Of a DNA stretch of 64,000 nucleotides, positions 1 to 10,785 are shown piece after piece. The translations under genes were made by a program, and so were the position numbers. The DNA comes from Streptomyces albireticuli (GTDB taxonomy: Bacteria; Actinomycetota; Actinomycetes; Streptomycetales; Streptomycetaceae): NCBI RefSeq assembly GCF_002192455.1, contig NZ_CP021744.1:2200001-2264000 (forward strand), in the 5' to 3' direction. Numbering within the stretch: position 1 is the stretch's first letter; every line of letters starts with the position of its first letter. The notes under the pieces were generated by a model. It did no database searches, was not told where the DNA came from, and was given only the letters and a program-made list of their open reading frames with translations.

Positions 1-325
1 TGGAGCCGATCAGCGGGATGTCCGGCTTCTCGCGAAGCAGGTAGGGGACACCACCGATGTGGTCCTCGTGGCCGTGCGTGAGCACGATGCCCTCGATGTC
101 GTCCAGGCGGTCCCGGATGGACGAGAAGTCGGGCAGGATCAGGTCGACTCCGGGCTGCTCCTCCTCGGGGAAAAGCACTCCGCAGTCGACGATCAGCAGA
201 CGGCCGTCGTACTCGAAGACGGTCATGTTGCGGCCGATCTCGCCGAGACCGCCGAGGGGCGTGACCCGGAGGCCGCCCTCGGGGAGCTTCGGCGGGGGAC
301 CGAGTTCAGGGTGCGGGTGACTCAA
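1..325 (-). CDS. rnj: Ribonuclease J, N-terminal part (runs off the window)
   Basis: Only the first ~108 codons are present. The translation on the minus strand begins MSHPHPELGPPPKLPEGG and then shows the metallo-beta-lactamase start of RNase J (VTPLGGLGEIGRNM) followed by the zinc motif LTHGHEDHIGG. RNase J is a 5'-3' exo- and endoribonuclease of the beta-CASP family that takes part in mRNA decay and rRNA maturation in the cytoplasm. The start is a TTG at 325-323, preceded 7 nt upstream by GAGGAG. No ATG lies in a better place, and the N-terminus matches the Streptomyces RNase J sequence I remember. dapA lies upstream on the same strand about 150 bp away, as in other streptomycetes. The catalytic core downstream of HGHEDH and the C-terminus are outside the window. 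Confidence 0.93.
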   Translation of the reverse strand, partial: MSHPHPELGPPPKLPEGGLRVTPLGGLGEIGRNMTVFEYDGRLLIVDCGVLFPEEEQPGVDLILPDFSSIRDRLDDIEGIVLTHGHEDHIGGVPYLLREKPDIPLIGS

Positions 326-339
326 AAGACTCTCCTCAC

Positions 340-380
340 CACACGCGCCACATGTCCTCCTGGGACACATGGCGCGCGTG
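340..380 (-). terminator. Imperfect hairpin between dapA and rnj
   Basis: An inverted repeat with arms at 340-357 and 363-380 (about 15 of 18 positions pair) and a 5-nt loop. It sits after the dapA stop and just before the rnj ribosome-binding site. It could terminate dapA transcription or act as a processing or attenuation structure ahead of rnj. There is no U-tract, which is usual for Streptomyces terminators. Confidence 0.4.
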
Positions 381-477
381 ACATTCGTGCACTTGCAGTT
401 GTTTCCGTATTCAGTTGTGAAGTCTGTGGGCGCCGCCTGGTCCGACGGGCGCCGGGTGCGCCGGGTGCGGCCTCTGG

Positions 478-1386
478 TTAAAGCTCTACCCCGCCGGCCG
501 AGAGATCGCGCTTCAGCTGCTCGGTCTCCTCCGGGGAGAGCTCGACGAGCGGCAGTCGCAGCGGACCGGCCGGGAGGCCCTTGAGGGCCAGGGCCGCCTT
601 GGTGGTGATCACGCCCTGGGTGCGGAACATACCCGTGAAGACCGGGAGCAGCTTCTGGTGGATCTCGGTCGCCTTGGCGACGTCACCGGCGAGGTGGGCG
701 CTGAGCAGCGCGCGCAGCTCGGGGGTGACGAGGTGGCCGACGACGGACACGAAGCCGACCGCGCCGACGGAGAGCAGCGGCAGGTTGAGCATGTCGTCGC
801 CGGAGTACCAGGCGAGGCGCGAGCGGGCGATGGCCCAGCTGGCGCGGCCCAGGTCGCCCTTGGCGTCCTTGTTGGCGACGATCCGGGGGTGCTCGGCCAG
901 ACGGACGATCGTCTCGGTGTTGATCGGGACGCCGCTGCGGCCGGGGATGTCGTAGAGCATCACGGGGAGTTCCGTGGCGTCCGCGATGGCCGTGAAGTGC
1001 CGGAAGAGGCCCTCCTGCGGCGGCTTGTTGTAGTACGGGGTGACGGCCAGGAGGCCGTGGGCGCCCGCCTGCTCGGCGGCGCGGGCCAGCTCGAGGCTGT
1101 GGTGGGTGTCGTTCGTGCCGGCTCCGGCGACGACGTGGGCGCGGTCGCCGACCGCTTCGACCACGGCCCGCACGAGCTGGGCTTTCTCCGCATCGCTGGT
1201 GGTGGGCGACTCGCCGGTGGTGCCGTTGACGACGATGCCGTCGTTGCCGGCGTCCACCAGGTGGGTGGCGAGGCGCTGGGCACCGTCGAGGTCGACGGCG
1301 CCGTCAGCGGTGAAGGGCGTGACCATGGCGGTCAGGACCCGCCCGAAGGGCGTCTGCGGTGTGGAGGTCGGAGCCATGGGGGCCAC
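478..1386 (-). CDS. dapA: 4-hydroxy-tetrahydrodipicolinate synthase
   Basis: 302 aa. A class I aldolase (TIM barrel) that condenses pyruvate with aspartate semialdehyde, the first committed step to lysine and meso-diaminopimelate for peptidoglycan. Visible signatures are NGTTGESPT near residue 55, YDIPGRSG with the catalytic Tyr, and IVANKDAKGD with the Schiff-base Lys. The length is normal for the family. Two starts are 9 nt apart: GTG at 1386 (MAPMAPTS) and ATG at 1377 (MAPTSTPQ). The second gives the N-terminus I remember for S. coelicolor DapA, but the best GGTGAG element sits 11 nt before the GTG and 20 nt before the ATG. dapB and thyX are nearby on the same strand, separated by other genes. 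Confidence 0.96.
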   Translation of the reverse strand: MAPMAPTSTPQTPFGRVLTAMVTPFTADGAVDLDGAQRLATHLVDAGNDGIVVNGTTGESPTTSDAEKAQLVRAVVEAVGDRAHVVAGAGTNDTHHSLELARAAEQAGAHGLLAVTPYYNKPPQEGLFRHFTAIADATELPVMLYDIPGRSGVPINTETIVRLAEHPRIVANKDAKGDLGRASWAIARSRLAWYSGDDMLNLPLLSVGAVGFVSVVGHLVTPELRALLSAHLAGDVAKATEIHQKLLPVFTGMFRTQGVITTKAALALKGLPAGPLRLPLVELSPEETEQLKRDLSAGGVEL

Positions 1387-1551
1387 GCTACTCGTTGCTC
1401 ACCGTGAGGTGCTCCCTCGGGGAGTGCCAAAGGGATCCCGGCACTGCCTGCTCGGGGGTTCAAGCAGTACCGGGTCCGTTTCTTCAGCCTAGATGAAAGT
1501 CGGGAAAAGCCGCAATACGGACACCTTCCCTACCGGTGCGTAGGGGCGCGG

Positions 1552-2292
1552 TCAGGGAGCGACGCGCCCGTTCTTGTTGAACGCGGCATAGGTGAGGGGC
1601 ATGAGCTTGGCCCACTCCGCCTCCATCTGCTCGCCGACCATCTCGATCTCGCGCTGCGGGAAGGAGGGGACCGTCGCCTGCTCGTGCTGGGTGCGCAGGC
1701 CGAGGAAGTGCATCAGCGAGCGGGCGTTGCAGGTGGCGTACATGGAGGAGAAGAGTCCGACCGGCAGGACCGAGCGGGCGACCTCACGGGCGACACCGGC
1801 GGCCAGCATCTCCTGGTAGGCCTCGTAGGCCTGGCGGTAGGAGTCCTCCATGACGCGGGTGGTCAGGTCGTGCTGCTCCTGGCTGCCCTCGACGAAGACG
1901 TACTTGCCCGGACGGCCCTCCTGGACCAGCTTGCGGTCCTGGCCCGGGACGTAGAAGACCGGCTGGAGCTCGCGGTAGCGGCCGGACTCCTCGTTGTACG
2001 ACCAGCCGACGCGGTGGCGCATGAACTCGCGGAAGACGAGGATCGGGGCGCTGATGAAGAAGGTCATCGAGTTGTGCTCGAAGGGGCTGCCGTGGCGGTC
2101 GCGCATCAGGTAATTGATGAGCCCCTTCGACCGCTCGGGGTCCTTGGTGATCTCCTCCAGGGACTGCTCACCGGCGGTGGAGACGCGGGCGGCCCACAGC
2201 ACGTCGGAGTCGGCGGCGCTGTGCTTGACCAGCTCGACGGTCACATCACCGCGGAATGTGGGCTTGGCGTACTCGGTGGGGCTGTCGGTCAC
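1552..2292 (-). CDS. thyX: FAD-dependent thymidylate synthase ThyX
   Basis: 246 aa. Makes dTMP from dUMP with methylene-tetrahydrofolate, NADPH and FAD. It is the flavin alternative to ThyA and functions as a homotetramer. The N-terminal region ends in HGSPFEHNSMTFFI, and the signature region is RHRVGWSYNEESGRY. Between RHR and the Ser of the signature there are 8 residues, one more than the textbook RHRX7S spacing. The C-terminal NARSLMHFLGLRTQHEQ is also typical. The GTG start at 2292 is preceded by GGAAGG at about 9 nt. The gene is divergent from the small gene at 2502. Confidence 0.95.
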   Translation of the reverse strand: MTDSPTEYAKPTFRGDVTVELVKHSAADSDVLWAARVSTAGEQSLEEITKDPERSKGLINYLMRDRHGSPFEHNSMTFFISAPILVFREFMRHRVGWSYNEESGRYRELQPVFYVPGQDRKLVQEGRPGKYVFVEGSQEQHDLTTRVMEDSYRQAYEAYQEMLAAGVAREVARSVLPVGLFSSMYATCNARSLMHFLGLRTQHEQATVPSFPQREIEMVGEQMEAEWAKLMPLTYAAFNKNGRVAP

Positions 2293-2501
2293 CGGCGGGG
2301 TCCTTCCAAATCACGTTGCTCGGGCGGCGACCAGCCTACGGGCCGCCACTGACACTCGGCCCGTGACAGAGCGGGGCGGAGGGATGAGCCGGGGCGGCTG
2401 TTGAGATTTTTCACAGAAGTCGCCGAAAACGGGCACCCGAAGCGCTTTTCGAACGTCCTTCTGTGTGACAGCACACTTCGAGGTTCCTAGGAGAGCCCTT
2501 C

Positions 2502-2768
2502 ATGTTCCTCCCCCAGCTACCGCTGGGCGGTGCCCCCAGCCGTGAGCCGGTGCCCTTCGCCTTCGTCGCCGAATCCGAGCGCTACCGCAGCAACGTCACG
2601 CCGCCGCCCCGGGTCCGCGCGACCCGCTCGCAGCTGGCCCGTCAGGCCCTCGTGGGGATCACGGTGACCGCGGGGCTGGTCGGGGCGCTGCTCTTCGGCA
2701 TGCCGGCGATGCAGGCGGGCACGAGCACGCACCACACGCAGCAGTCGGAGGCCAAGGACGGTCGCTGA
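2502..2768 (+). CDS. Small single-pass membrane protein of unknown function
   Basis: 88 aa, not recognised as a named family. The first ~50 residues are hydrophilic and Arg-rich (RVRATRSQLARQ). One membrane helix follows at about residues 50-72 (ALVGITVTAGLVGALLFGMP), then a short His/Thr/Gln tail. The ATG has a good GGAGAG site 8 nt upstream. The coding strand shows normal Streptomyces third-position bias, so this is probably a real gene. It is divergent from thyX and is followed by a strong hairpin at 2831-2874, so it is probably transcribed alone. Function unknown. Confidence 0.7.
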   Translation: MFLPQLPLGGAPSREPVPFAFVAESERYRSNVTPPPRVRATRSQLARQALVGITVTAGLVGALLFGMPAMQAGTSTHHTQQSEAKDGR

Positions 2769-2830
2769 CCGGTCCGGCCGTCTTCCGGCCGATTTCCAGC
2801 TGATTGTCGACCGGAAACCGCTCGGTCGCG

Positions 2831-2874
2831 GCGTGAAGGGCCCGTCCACCCTGAGGTGGCCGGGCCCTTCACGC
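2831..2874 (+). terminator. Strong hairpin terminator
   Basis: Arms 2831-2844 and 2861-2874 are perfectly complementary (GCGTGAAGGGCCCG), and an inner CCACC/GGTGG stem closes a CTGA loop. It follows the 2502 gene and lies just upstream of the gene at 2892. Confidence 0.8.
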
Positions 2875-2891
2875 ATGGATAACCTCGCCCA

Positions 2892-3452
2892 ATGCCCCTG
2901 CCCTTCCTGACAGCCGACCGAGACGACACCGCACCCGCGGGCCCGGCCCCCGAGGCGTACCTGCCTTACGAGGACCGCTCCCGCCGGCGGCGTCCGTACC
3001 GGGTCGGCCCCTGGCGGGTCGGCGGTGCCGCGCTGGTACTGCTGCTCGCCTCGTACGTGCTCTTCTCGGCGTTGATCATCGCCATCGCCGGTTCCCTCCC
3101 GGGCGCCGGCATCTGTGCGGCCGTGGCCGCGCTGCTGATAGCGGCGGCCGTACGGCTGGTCCAGGTCGGCCTCTGGCTGAGCCCCGAGGGGCTGCGGCAG
3201 GTCCGGCTGCTGTCGAGCACGGTGCTCCCGTGGGCGGACGTGGCGGGGGTGCGGACCGTGCAGCAGCCGGTGCGGTGGCTCGGGCTGCCCCGTACGGTCC
3301 AGGGGCAGGCGCTGGTCGTCACCCGGGGGCAGGGCGAGCCCGTGGTCACCGTCGTGACCGATCACGGGGCGGACTTCCTGGGGCGCCCGGAGCGGTTCGC
3401 CGTGGCGGTGGCCGCCGTGGAGCGTCGCGTCGCGGAGTTCCGGGCCGTGTGA
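2892..3452 (+). CDS. Two-helix membrane protein with a PH-like C-terminal domain
   Basis: 186 aa. An Arg-rich stretch (YEDRSRRRRPYRVG) precedes two membrane helices at about residues 48-69 and 73-95. The C-terminal ~90 residues (LSPEGLRQVRLLSSTVLPWADVAGV...) resemble the bacterial PH-like domain found in many actinobacterial membrane proteins, with its usual W-x-D-V pattern. The family call is by pattern and is not certain. The ATG at 2892 lacks a clear ribosome-binding site, so the start is less secure or the message may be leaderless. The gene ends 43 bp before a 44-bp perfect palindrome that separates it from convergent genes. Confidence 0.75.
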   Translation: MPLPFLTADRDDTAPAGPAPEAYLPYEDRSRRRRPYRVGPWRVGGAALVLLLASYVLFSALIIAIAGSLPGAGICAAVAALLIAAAVRLVQVGLWLSPEGLRQVRLLSSTVLPWADVAGVRTVQQPVRWLGLPRTVQGQALVVTRGQGEPVVTVVTDHGADFLGRPERFAVAVAAVERRVAEFRAV

Positions 3453-3495
3453 CACGCCCTCGTCGTCCGGAGCGGAGCTCCGGACCCCGGAAACA

Positions 3496-3539
3496 GGAAG
3501 AGGGGCGGGCAGGAGAATTCTCCTGCCCGCCCCTCTTCC
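3496..3539. terminator. 44-bp perfect palindrome, bidirectional terminator
   Basis: Two 22-nt arms (3496-3517 and 3518-3539) are exact reverse complements around a GAATTC centre. It lies between the stop codons of two convergent genes (3452 plus, 3548 minus), so it can serve both directions. Confidence 0.85.
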
Positions 3540-3547
3540 GTTCGCCG

Positions 3548-4009
3548 TCAGACCGCTTCGGCCCGCACCGGCTTTCCGTCGTGCAGGGCGATGGCCCGCT
3601 GCATGGCCTTGCGGGCCCTCGGGGTGTCCCGTGCGTCGTGGTACGCCACCGCCAGCCGGAACCACGCCCGCCAGTCCCCCGGGGCGTCCTCCGTCTCGGC
3701 CCGGCGCCGGGCGAAGACGGCGTCCGCGGAATCGCGGTCGATCCGGCCGCCCGGTGTCCTTACGAGCTCGTCGACGGGGAGGCCGCCCTCGGCCTCCAGC
3801 TCCTGGGCCAGCCGGTTGGCGGCCCGGGCGAACCGGGTGGTCTGGTAGAGGAACCAGGCACCGATGAAGGGCAGCACCAGCACCGCCACGCCGAAGGCGA
3901 CGGTGATCGCCGTCCCCTGCCTGATCAGCATGATGCCGCGGCTGCCGACCAGGAAGAAGTAGACGACCAGGACGGCGGCCAGCCCGAAATAGACGATCTT
4001 CGCGCGCAC
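3548..4009 (-). CDS. Membrane protein with TPR-like C-terminal region
   Basis: 153 aa. Two membrane helices lie at about residues 6-25 and 33-54. They are followed by a charged linker and a helical C-terminus (WRAWFRLAVAYHDARDTPRARKAMQRAIAL) with the spacing of one tetratricopeptide repeat. It begins 5 bp after the dapB stop, so the two are very probably co-transcribed. I know no function; conservation next to dapB in streptomycetes is my recollection. The palindrome at 3496-3539 should end the transcript. Confidence 0.8.
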   Translation of the reverse strand: MRAKIVYFGLAAVLVVYFFLVGSRGIMLIRQGTAITVAFGVAVLVLPFIGAWFLYQTTRFARAANRLAQELEAEGGLPVDELVRTPGGRIDRDSADAVFARRRAETEDAPGDWRAWFRLAVAYHDARDTPRARKAMQRAIALHDGKPVRAEAV

Positions 4010-4014
4010 GGTGC

Positions 4015-6179
<2,165 letters not shown>

Positions 6180-6183
<4 letters not shown>

Positions 6184-8396
6184 TTGGCGGACTCGTCCTT
6201 AGCCTCGTCGCCGTCCTCGCCCTCGATGACCGGGATCAGCGAGAGCTTGCCGCGCTGGTCGATCTCGGCGATCTCGACCTGGACCTTGGCGCCGACGCCG
6301 AGCACGTCCTCGACGTTCTCCACGCGCTTGCCACCGGCGAGCTTGCGGATCTGCGAGATGTGCAGCAGGCCGTCCTTGCCGGGCATCAGGGAGACGAAGG
6401 CACCGAAGGTGGTGGTCTTGACGACCGTACCCAGGTAGCGCTCGCCGACCTCCGGCATGGTCGGGTTGGCGATGGCGTTGATCGTGGCGCGGGCGGCCTC
6501 GGCGGCCGGGCCGTCGGCGGCACCGATGTAGATGGTGCCGTCGTCCTCGATCGTGATCTCGGCGCCGGTGTCCTCCTGGATCTGGTTGATCATCTTGCCC
6601 TTGGGGCCGATGACCTCACCGATCTTGTCCACGGGGATCTTGACGGTGATGATCCGCGGGGCGTTGGGGGACATCTCGTCCGGCGTGTCGATCGCTTCCA
6701 TCATCACGTCGAGGATGTGGAGGCGGGCGTCGCGGGCCTGCTTGAGGGCCGCGGCCAGGACGGAGGCCGGGATGCCGTCCAGCTTGGTGTCGAGCTGGAG
6801 GGCGGTGACGAACTCCTTGGTACCGGCGACCTTGAAGTCCATGTCGCCGAAGGCGTCCTCCGCACCGAGGATGTCGGTGAGGGCGACGTAGTGCGTCTTG
6901 CCGTCGATCTCCTGGGAGATCAGACCCATGGCGATACCGGCGACGGGGGCCTTGAGGGGCACACCGGCGTTCAGCAGCGACATGGTGGAGGCGCAGACCG
7001 AGCCCATGGACGTCGAGCCGTTGGAGCCGAGGGCCTCGGACACCTGACGGATCGCGTACGGGAACTCCTCGCGCGTCGGCAGCACGGGCACGATGGCCCG
7101 CTCGGCCAGGGCGCCGTGGCCGATCTCGCGGCGCTTCGGCGAACCGACGCGGCCGGTCTCGCCGACGGAGTAGGGCGGGAAGTTGTAGTTGTGCATGTAA
7201 CGCTTGCGCGTCACCGGCGACAGCGTGTCGAGCTGCTGCTCCATCCGGAGCATGTTCAGCGTGGTGACACCCAGGATCTGGGTCTCGCCGCGCTCGAACA
7301 GCGCCGAGCCGTGCACGCGCGGGATGGCCTCGACCTCGGCGGCGAGCGTACGGATGTCCGTCACGCCGCGGCCGTCGATGCGCTTCTTCTCCTTGATGAC
7401 GCGCTCACGGACCAGGGCCTTGGTCAGCGAGCGGTACGCGGCGGAGATCTCCTTCTCGCGGCCCTCGAACTGCGGGAGCAGCTTCTCGGCGGCCACGTCC
7501 TTGACGCGGTCCAGCTCGGCCTCGCGGTCCTGCTTGCCGGCGATGGTGAGCGCCTGGGCCAGCTCGCTCTTGACGGCGGCGGTCAGGGCCTCCAGGACGT
7601 CGTCCTGGTAGTCCAGGAAGACCGGGAACTCGCCCTCGGGCTTGGCGGCCTTGGAGGCGAGCTCCGACTGGGCGCGGCACAGGACCTTGATGAACGGCTT
7701 CGCGGCCTCGAGACCGGCGGCGACGACCTCTTCGGTCGGGGCCTCGGCGCCGTCCTTGACCAGCTGGATGGTCTTCTCGGTGGCCTCGGCCTCGACCATC
7801 ATGATCGCGACGTCTCCGTCCTCCAGGACGCGACCGGCGACGACCATGTCGAAGACGGCGTCCTCGAGCTCGGTGTGCGTCGGGAAGGCGACCCACTGGC
7901 CCTTGATCAGGGCCACACGGGTGGCGCCGATCGGACCGGAGAAGGGCAGGCCCGCGAGCTGCGTGGAGCAGGAGGCGGCGTTGATCGCGACCACGTCGTA
8001 CAGGTGGTCGGGGTTGAGCGCCATGACCGTCTCGACGATCTGGATCTCGTTGCGCAGGCCCTTCTTGAAGGACGGGCGCAGCGGGCGGTCGATCAGGCGG
8101 CAGGTGAGGACGGCGTCCTCGGACGGGCGGCCCTCGCGGCGGAAGAACGAGCCGGGGATCTTGCCGGCCGCGTACTGCCGCTCCTCGACGTCGACGGTCA
8201 GCGGGAAGAAGTCCAGCTGGTCCTTGGGCCGCTTGGAGGCGGTGGTGGCCGACAGCACCATGGTGTCGTCGTCCAGGTAGGCCACGGCGGAGCCGGCGGC
8301 CTGACGGGCCAGGCGGCCCGTCTCGAAGCGGATGGTGCGGGTGCCGAAGGCGCCGTTGTCGATGACGGCCTCGGCGTAGTGGGTCTCGTTCTCCAC
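6180..8396 (-). CDS. pnp: Polynucleotide phosphorylase / guanosine pentaphosphate synthetase I
   Basis: 738 aa. A trimeric 3'-5' phosphorolytic exoribonuclease and RNA 3' polymerase; in Streptomyces the protein was also described as GPSI. It has two RNase PH-like domains (about residues 15-230 and 340-570) separated by an alpha-helical domain, then a KH domain ([18 protein letters not shown]) and an S1 domain ([20 protein letters not shown]...) near residues 640-720. The second catalytic half shows [15 protein letters not shown] and the [17 protein letters not shown] segment. rpsO lies upstream with a hairpin between them, the classic rpsO-pnp order. The stop overlaps the start of the M16 peptidase gene. 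Confidence 0.97.
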
Positions 8397-8617
8397 CAGG
8401 GATATCTCCTCGTCTACGTCCCGGCGCCCGTGTGGCGCGGGACGGGGGCGGAGGGGCGCCTGTGCTGGCCGGTCTTCGATCGAAGCACCCGGATTTCCCT
8501 GATCCGGGGGCCACTACCGAGGACCGGCGGCGAGCGCTGCGCTCCTCCTCGTACAGTCGCGGCACATTGCCGCTGTGGAAACCAGACTACAAAGCTTCTG
8601 CTTTCCACGAGATACGC

Positions 8618-8654
8618 AAAGGGAGCGGCCCCCAGGTTTGGGAACCGCTCCCTT
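8618..8654 (-). terminator. Intergenic hairpin of the rpsO-pnp operon
   Basis: Arms around 8618-8628 and 8645-8654 (AAGGGAGCGG / CCGCTCCCTT) form a stable stem 10 nt past the rpsO stop. In S. coelicolor the rpsO-pnp intergenic hairpin is known as a partial terminator and RNase III processing site; the same role is inferred here from position. Confidence 0.7.
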
Positions 8655-8663
8655 CACGGTGTC

Positions 8664-8951
8664 TTACTTGGCGCCGGCGGCACCGCGGCGGATGCCGAGG
8701 CGCTCGACCAGGGCACGGAAGCGCGTGATGTCCTTCTTGGCCAGGTACTGGAGCAGGCGGCGACGCTGGCCGACCAGCAGCAGCAGGCCACGACGCGAGT
8801 GGTGGTCGTGCTTGTGCTGCTTCAGGTGCTCGGTGAGGTCCGAGATGCGACGGGTGAGCATCGCGACCTGGACCTCGGGGGAGCCGGTGTCGCCCTCCTT
8901 GGTGGCGAACTCGGCCATGATCTGCTTCTTCGTAGCGGCGTCGAGCGACAC
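8664..8951 (-). CDS. rpsO: 30S ribosomal protein S15
   Basis: 95 aa; binds the central domain of 16S rRNA. Typical S15 features are the N-terminal [30 protein letters not shown], the [32 protein letters not shown] helix and a Lys/Arg-rich surface. The GTG start is preceded by GAGGAG at 7 nt. Followed by the hairpin at 8618-8654 and pnp. Confidence 0.97.
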   Translation of the reverse strand: MSLDAATKKQIMAEFATKEGDTGSPEVQVAMLTRRISDLTEHLKQHKHDHHSRRGLLLLVGQRRRLLQYLAKKDITRFRALVERLGIRRGAAGAK

Positions 8952-8987
8952 GCGTACTCCTCAAAAAATCTTTTCAGCCACCGAGTG

Positions 8988-9009
8988 CCCCTGGTCTTGG
9001 TCTCAGGGG
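8988..9009 (-). promoter_or_regulatory. Small hairpin in the rpsO leader
   Basis: CCCCTG (8988-8993) pairs with CAGGGG (9004-9009) about 40 nt before the rpsO start. S15 represses its own translation in several bacteria through leader structures; whether this stem does so here is only a guess from its place. Confidence 0.3.
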
Positions 9010-9124
9010 AGCTTCCGTTACTCGGGAGGCGGGGCCCGCTGGGCGCTGTCCCCAGAGGCCCGTGAGGGCTTTCCGGAGGCGCGTACACAAACGGCCGTTA
9101 CACACAGTACCAGCCCGGCCCAGC

Positions 9125-9141
9125 GGCCCCGCCGCGGGGCC
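9125..9141 (-). terminator. Short GC hairpin at the end of eccD
   Basis: GGCCCCGC and GCGGGGCC arms flank one base right at the eccD stop. Plausible terminator before the rpsO promoter region; the stem is short and partly inside the stop codon. Confidence 0.35.
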
Positions 9142-10580
9142 TAGCCGGCCAGGCCCCGGGCGGCGGAGTAGAGGCCGAGGACGGCGAGGCACAGGGGTAC
9201 GAGCGCGAGGAGGAGGGTGCTCTCGGCGAGGTCGGAGACACGCCCCCAAAAGGGTGACAGACCCTTCTCGGGGACTACCAGGGCGACGGTGGTGAGCAGG
9301 GCGCCACCGAGGGTGACGGCGGCGGCGACCCAGAGGGTGCGGACGTCGAGGGAGCCGTCGGTCCCGGCGGGCGGTTGGAGCGCGAGACCGAGGACGAGGA
9401 GGGCGAGGGCGGTCAGCCCGGCGCCGAGGACGGCGGCGACCTGCGCGGTGTAGCGGAAGAGGCGGGCGCGCAGCAGCATCGCCAGGCCGGCGGCCAGGGC
9501 GAGCAGCCGGGGCCAGGGGCCGCCCGCGGAGGTGAAGGCGAGCACGGCGGTGGAGCCGACGACGACGGCCGCGCAGCCGCCGACGAGGCCGAGGAGCAGT
9601 TCGTGGCCGCGGCGGACCTGGGCGGCGATGCGCTCGGCGTCCACGGGCTCGGGCGTCTGGCCGCGGTCGGCGAGGTCGTCGGAGCCCGCGCCGCGGGGGG
9701 CGGCGTAGCCGATGGGGAGGCGGGCCACCCGGGCGGACAGGCCGGGCAGGAAGGCGATGGCACCTATGGCGACGACGGCGCAGACGGCGGCCGCGTCGGC
9801 GGGGCGGGAGTCGGTGAGGATCACGCAGAAGGCGGCGAAGGTGCCGGTGGCCGCGGCGGTGAGGGCGGCGACGAACGGCGCGTCGCCGGCGGGCATGACG
9901 GCGACGAGCGCGGCGGAGGCGACCAGGACGGCGGCGCAGCCGAGCAGGAACTGGAGCCGGCCCGCGCCCTCGCCGGCCGCCGGGCCGAGCACCCCGGAGC
10001 CGGCGATCATCAGGTGCGGGAGGGCGGCGAGGCCCAGGGCGACGGCGGAGGCGCGGTCGGCGTAGACCCTGGCCCGTACGCCCGCGAGGGCGGTCAGCAG
10101 GACGCCGACGGCGGCGGCCACGGACCCGGACACGCCGTGCGTGTCGTGCCGGGCGGGGTCGGCGAACCAGAGGGCGAAGCCCATGAGGGCGAGCAGCAGG
10201 GCTCCCCCGGCCAGGCCCCAGGCCCGCAGGAGCCGGTCGTTCCACAGGGTGCGGTCGCGGGTGACCGCGGCGGCGACGGCGTCGGTGACGTCGTCGTGCA
10301 CGGCGGGCGGCAGCGACTCGGCGAAGGGCCGGAGCGCGAGCAGGTCGCCGTCGAGGATCCGCTGCGCGGCGAGCGAGCGGGCGCTGTCGAGGACGGTGCC
10401 GTCGCGGCGTACGAGGTGGTAGCCGGTGGGCGCGCCGACGGGCTGGGTCTGCCCGGTCAGGCGCAGGATCTCCGGATACACGTCGGCGACGGCGATGTCG
10501 TCCGGAAGGGCGACGTCTATCCGGCTGTCGGGCGCGACCACGGTCACTCGGCAGAAGCCGGTCGCAGCGGACGTACTCAC
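9141..10580 (-). CDS. eccD: Type VII secretion integral membrane protein EccD
   Basis: 479 aa. EccD forms the membrane vestibule of the ESX channel together with EccB, EccC and EccE. The N-terminal ~90 residues (CRVTVVAPDSRIDVALPDDIAVADVYPEIL...) match the ubiquitin-like domain of EccD/YukD. About eleven hydrophobic helices follow from residue ~125 to the end, with a charged cytoplasmic loop (DLADRGQTPEPVDAERIAAQVRRGHEL) in the middle, as in mycobacterial EccD. The GTG start is at 10580. The gene is divergent from eccC over a 205-bp promoter region and lies upstream of rpsO on the same strand. Confidence 0.93.
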   Translation of the reverse strand: MSTSAATGFCRVTVVAPDSRIDVALPDDIAVADVYPEILRLTGQTQPVGAPTGYHLVRRDGTVLDSARSLAAQRILDGDLLALRPFAESLPPAVHDDVTDAVAAAVTRDRTLWNDRLLRAWGLAGGALLLALMGFALWFADPARHDTHGVSGSVAAAVGVLLTALAGVRARVYADRASAVALGLAALPHLMIAGSGVLGPAAGEGAGRLQFLLGCAAVLVASAALVAVMPAGDAPFVAALTAAATGTFAAFCVILTDSRPADAAAVCAVVAIGAIAFLPGLSARVARLPIGYAAPRGAGSDDLADRGQTPEPVDAERIAAQVRRGHELLLGLVGGCAAVVVGSTAVLAFTSAGGPWPRLLALAAGLAMLLRARLFRYTAQVAAVLGAGLTALALLVLGLALQPPAGTDGSLDVRTLWVAAAVTLGGALLTTVALVVPEKGLSPFWGRVSDLAESTLLLALVPLCLAVLGLYSAARGLAG

Positions 10581-10616
10581 CTATCGGGCCCCTTGGTTCG
10601 CTCTGGTTCGCTCCGA

Positions 10617-10634
10617 CGATCACTCTGGTGATCG
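10617..10634. promoter_or_regulatory. Inverted repeat in the eccD-eccC divergent promoter region
   Basis: CGATCAC and GTGATCG flank a TCTG spacer, a 7-bp perfect dyad, 37 bp before eccD and 152 bp before eccC. A short direct repeat GGTTCGCTC lies beside it (10595-10613). The size and place suit a dimeric regulator that controls both genes; no regulator can be named. Confidence 0.4.
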
Positions 10635-10785
10635 CTCATGCTTGCGCGCGGCGGCCACCCTATCGGGAGGCTTGACGCGTACGTCGATAGGATCACCGTT
10701 CCGCGCAGGGGAGGCCGTCGCCGTCGGGGTGACGGGCGGTGCCGCGCGGAATTGTCCTTGCCGTGCGGAGGGGTTGAGGCATCCG

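Noticed and set aside
10426..10785. 120-codon N-terminal extension of EccC
   Set aside because: It overlaps the divergent eccD gene and the promoter region; the GTG at 10786 gives the family N-terminus.
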